This document shows, piece after piece, positions 5,528 to 6,818 of a stretch of 6,818 bases of DNA; position 1 is the stretch's first letter, and each line of letters begins with the position of its first letter. The DNA is from a bacterium. GTDB lineage: Bacteria > Planctomycetota > JACOTG01 > JAUIME01. The notes under the pieces are model-generated. The model saw only the letters and a list, made by a program, of their open reading frames with translations, made no database searches and was not told the origin of the DNA. Where the stretch lies: contig JAUIME010000284.1 in the NCBI GenBank assembly GCA_030433195.1, positions 1-6,818 of the forward strand. The letters are read 5' to 3'. A program made the translations under genes and the position numbers.

Positions 5528-6818
5528 ATGTCCAAGATCATCGGAATCGATCTCGGCACGACGAATTCCGTCGTCTCCGTGATGGAAGGGAACTCGGCGA
5601 CGGTCATCGAGAACGCGGAGGGCAAGCGCGTCACTCCGTCGGTCGTCGCGTTCACGGACCAAGACGAGCGTCTCGTCGGTGACATCGCTCGCCGACAGGC
5701 GATCACCAACCCGCAAAACACGATCTTCTCGATCAAGCGATTCATGGGGCGTCGTCACGACGAGGTCCAAGACGACGAGAAGATGATTCCGTACTCGCTC
5801 GTCGGCGCTCCGTCCGAGCTCGTGAAGGTCGAGGTGAAGGGCAAGCAGTACACGCCGCCCGAGATCTCCGCGATGATCCTCAAGAATCTCAAGGAGTCGG
5901 CGGAAGCGAAGCTCGGCACGAAGATCGACTCGGCGGTGATCACGGTGCCCGCCTACTTCAACGACTCGCAGCGTCAGGCGACCAAGGATGCCGGCAAGAT
6001 TGCGGGTCTCAAGGTCGAGCGCATCATCAACGAACCGACCGCGGCCGCGCTCGCGTACGGCCTCGACAAGAAGAAGAACGAGAAGATCGCGGTCTTCGAC
6101 CTCGGTGGCGGGACGTTCGACGTCTCCATTCTCGAAGTCGGGGACGGCGTGTTCGAAGTGCTCTCGACGAGTGGCGACACGCACCTCGGCGGAGACGACA
6201 TCGACGAGCTGCTCATCCACTACATCGCCGACGAATTCAAGAAAGATCAGGGCATCGACCTGCGCAACGACCAGATGGCCCTGCAGCGTCTGAAGGAAGC
6301 GGCCGAGAAGGCCAAGTGCGAGCTCTCGAGCTCGATGCAGACCGACATCAACCTGCCGTTCATCACCGCAGACCAGTCGGGTCCGAAGCACCTCAACCTG
6401 AAGATCACGCGCTCGAAGTTCGAGCAGATCGTCGGGGACTTGCTGGATCGAACTCGCAAGCCCTGCCAAGACGCGCTCGCCGACGCGAAGCTGAAGCCGG
6501 ACGCGATCGACGAAGTGATCCTCGTCGGCGGCTCGACGCGTATCCCGATGGTGCAGCAGATCGTCAAGGACCTCTTCGGGAAAGAGCCGAACAAGAGCGT
6601 CAACCCGGACGAGGTCGTCGCGATCGGCGCGGCGATCCAGGGCGGTGTGCTCGCGGGTGACGTCTCCGACGTCTTGCTTCTCGACGTGACCCCGCTGTCG
6701 CTGGGTATCGAGACGCTCGGCGGCGTGATGACGAAGCTCATCGAGCGCAACACGACGATTCCGACGTCGCGCAAGCAGATCTTCTCGACGGCCGACGACA
6801 ACCAGACCGCGGTCGACA
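5528..6818 (+). CDS. dnaK: Molecular chaperone DnaK (Hsp70), 3' end cut by window
   Basis: DnaK is the cytosolic Hsp70 chaperone, which binds exposed hydrophobic peptides in an ATP cycle with DnaJ and GrpE. The window holds 430 codons of the usual 600-640. The ATPase domain has MSKIIGIDLGTTNSVV (phosphate-1, with T11 and T12), the catalytic Lys at 70 (IKRFMGRR), VPAYFNDSQRQATKDAG (140-156), NEPTAAALAYG (168-178), phosphate-2 DLGGGTFDVS (191-200) and the adenosine motif LVGGSTRIP (332-340). The linker VLLLDVTPLSLG (382-393) leads into the first part of the substrate-binding domain. The start is fixed by AAGGAGG and the typical N-terminus. The rest, including the lid, lies past the edge. No grpE, hrcA or dnaJ precedes it here, so dnaK is first in its transcript, apparently from the sigma54 promoter at 5261-5276. 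Confidence 0.99.
   Translation, partial: MSKIIGIDLGTTNSVVSVMEGNSATVIENAEGKRVTPSVVAFTDQDERLVGDIARRQAITNPQNTIFSIKRFMGRRHDEVQDDEKMIPYSLVGAPSELVKVEVKGKQYTPPEISAMILKNLKESAEAKLGTKIDSAVITVPAYFNDSQRQATKDAGKIAGLKVERIINEPTAAALAYGLDKKKNEKIAVFDLGGGTFDVSILEVGDGVFEVLSTSGDTHLGGDDIDELLIHYIADEFKKDQGIDLRNDQMALQRLKEAAEKAKCELSSSMQTDINLPFITADQSGPKHLNLKITRSKFEQIVGDLLDRTRKPCQDALADAKLKPDAIDEVILVGGSTRIPMVQQIVKDLFGKEPNKSVNPDEVVAIGAAIQGGVLAGDVSDVLLLDVTPLSLGIETLGGVMTKLIERNTTIPTSRKQIFSTADDNQTAVD

Noticed and set aside
5228..6469. Long minus-strand open frame (413 codons) opposite dnaK
   Set aside because: It is the antisense shadow of DnaK. Such frames are well known to have been mislabelled as NAD-specific glutamate dehydrogenase; the composition is Arg/Val/Leu-rich with no motif.
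1..6818. tRNA, rRNA, CRISPR array, insertion sequence or attachment site
   Set aside because: No tandem spaced repeats, transposase motifs, terminal inverted repeats or tRNA-like cloverleaf were seen. Composition is even throughout, apart from the locally A/T-richer patch before dnaK.

Overview
The window (6,818 bases, strongly GC-rich, codons ending mostly in G or C) reads as a bacterial chromosomal segment built around protein quality control. It holds no mobile element, CRISPR array or RNA gene that I can see. The base composition and the style of the proteins (NtrC-type two-component pair, Sua5-phosphatase fusion, DnaK) would fit Myxococcota, Planctomycetota or a related high-GC lineage, but nothing here settles the phylum.

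Layout. (1) 1-797, +: the 3' part of lon, the ATP-dependent protease, cut by the left edge. (2) 323-1708, -: a divergent member of the cobalamin-independent methionine synthase (MetE C-domain) superfamily, convergent with lon. The homologous parts of the two genes meet at about 671-675, and neither has its own stop there. (3) 1705-2787, -: a fusion of a Sua5/TsaC threonylcarbamoyl-AMP synthase with a low-molecular-weight phosphatase that carries the Thr seen in phosphoarginine phosphatases. It overlaps the MetE-like gene by the four bases GTGA. (4) 2788-2934: a divergent intergenic region with face-to-face TTGACA boxes. (5) 2935-3696 and 3689-5047, +: a soluble histidine kinase without a recognisable sensor domain, then an NtrC-family sigma54 activator; the two overlap by 8 bases. 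(6) 5048-5527: a 480-base non-coding region with two perfect palindromes, a very good sigma54 promoter (TGGCAC-N5-TTGCT, GG-N10-GC) and a hairpin-rich leader. (7) 5528 to the right edge, +: dnaK, first 430 codons.

The main point is the link between (5), (6) and (7). A sigma54 activator with an intact GAFTGA loop lies directly upstream of a sigma54 promoter with palindromic candidate enhancer sites at the usual distance, and the next gene is dnaK. The half-site of the larger palindrome (CTGTCA/TGACAG) occurs again twice in the kinase promoter region, which suggests autoregulation. This predicts a phosphorelay-controlled, sigma54-dependent chaperone gene instead of the usual sigma32 or HrcA/CIRCE control; I found neither of those elements. 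The closest precedent I know is HsfA/HsfB of Myxococcus xanthus, reported to activate the lon-family gene lonD. The neighbours lon and the possible phosphoarginine phosphatase fit the same proteostasis theme.
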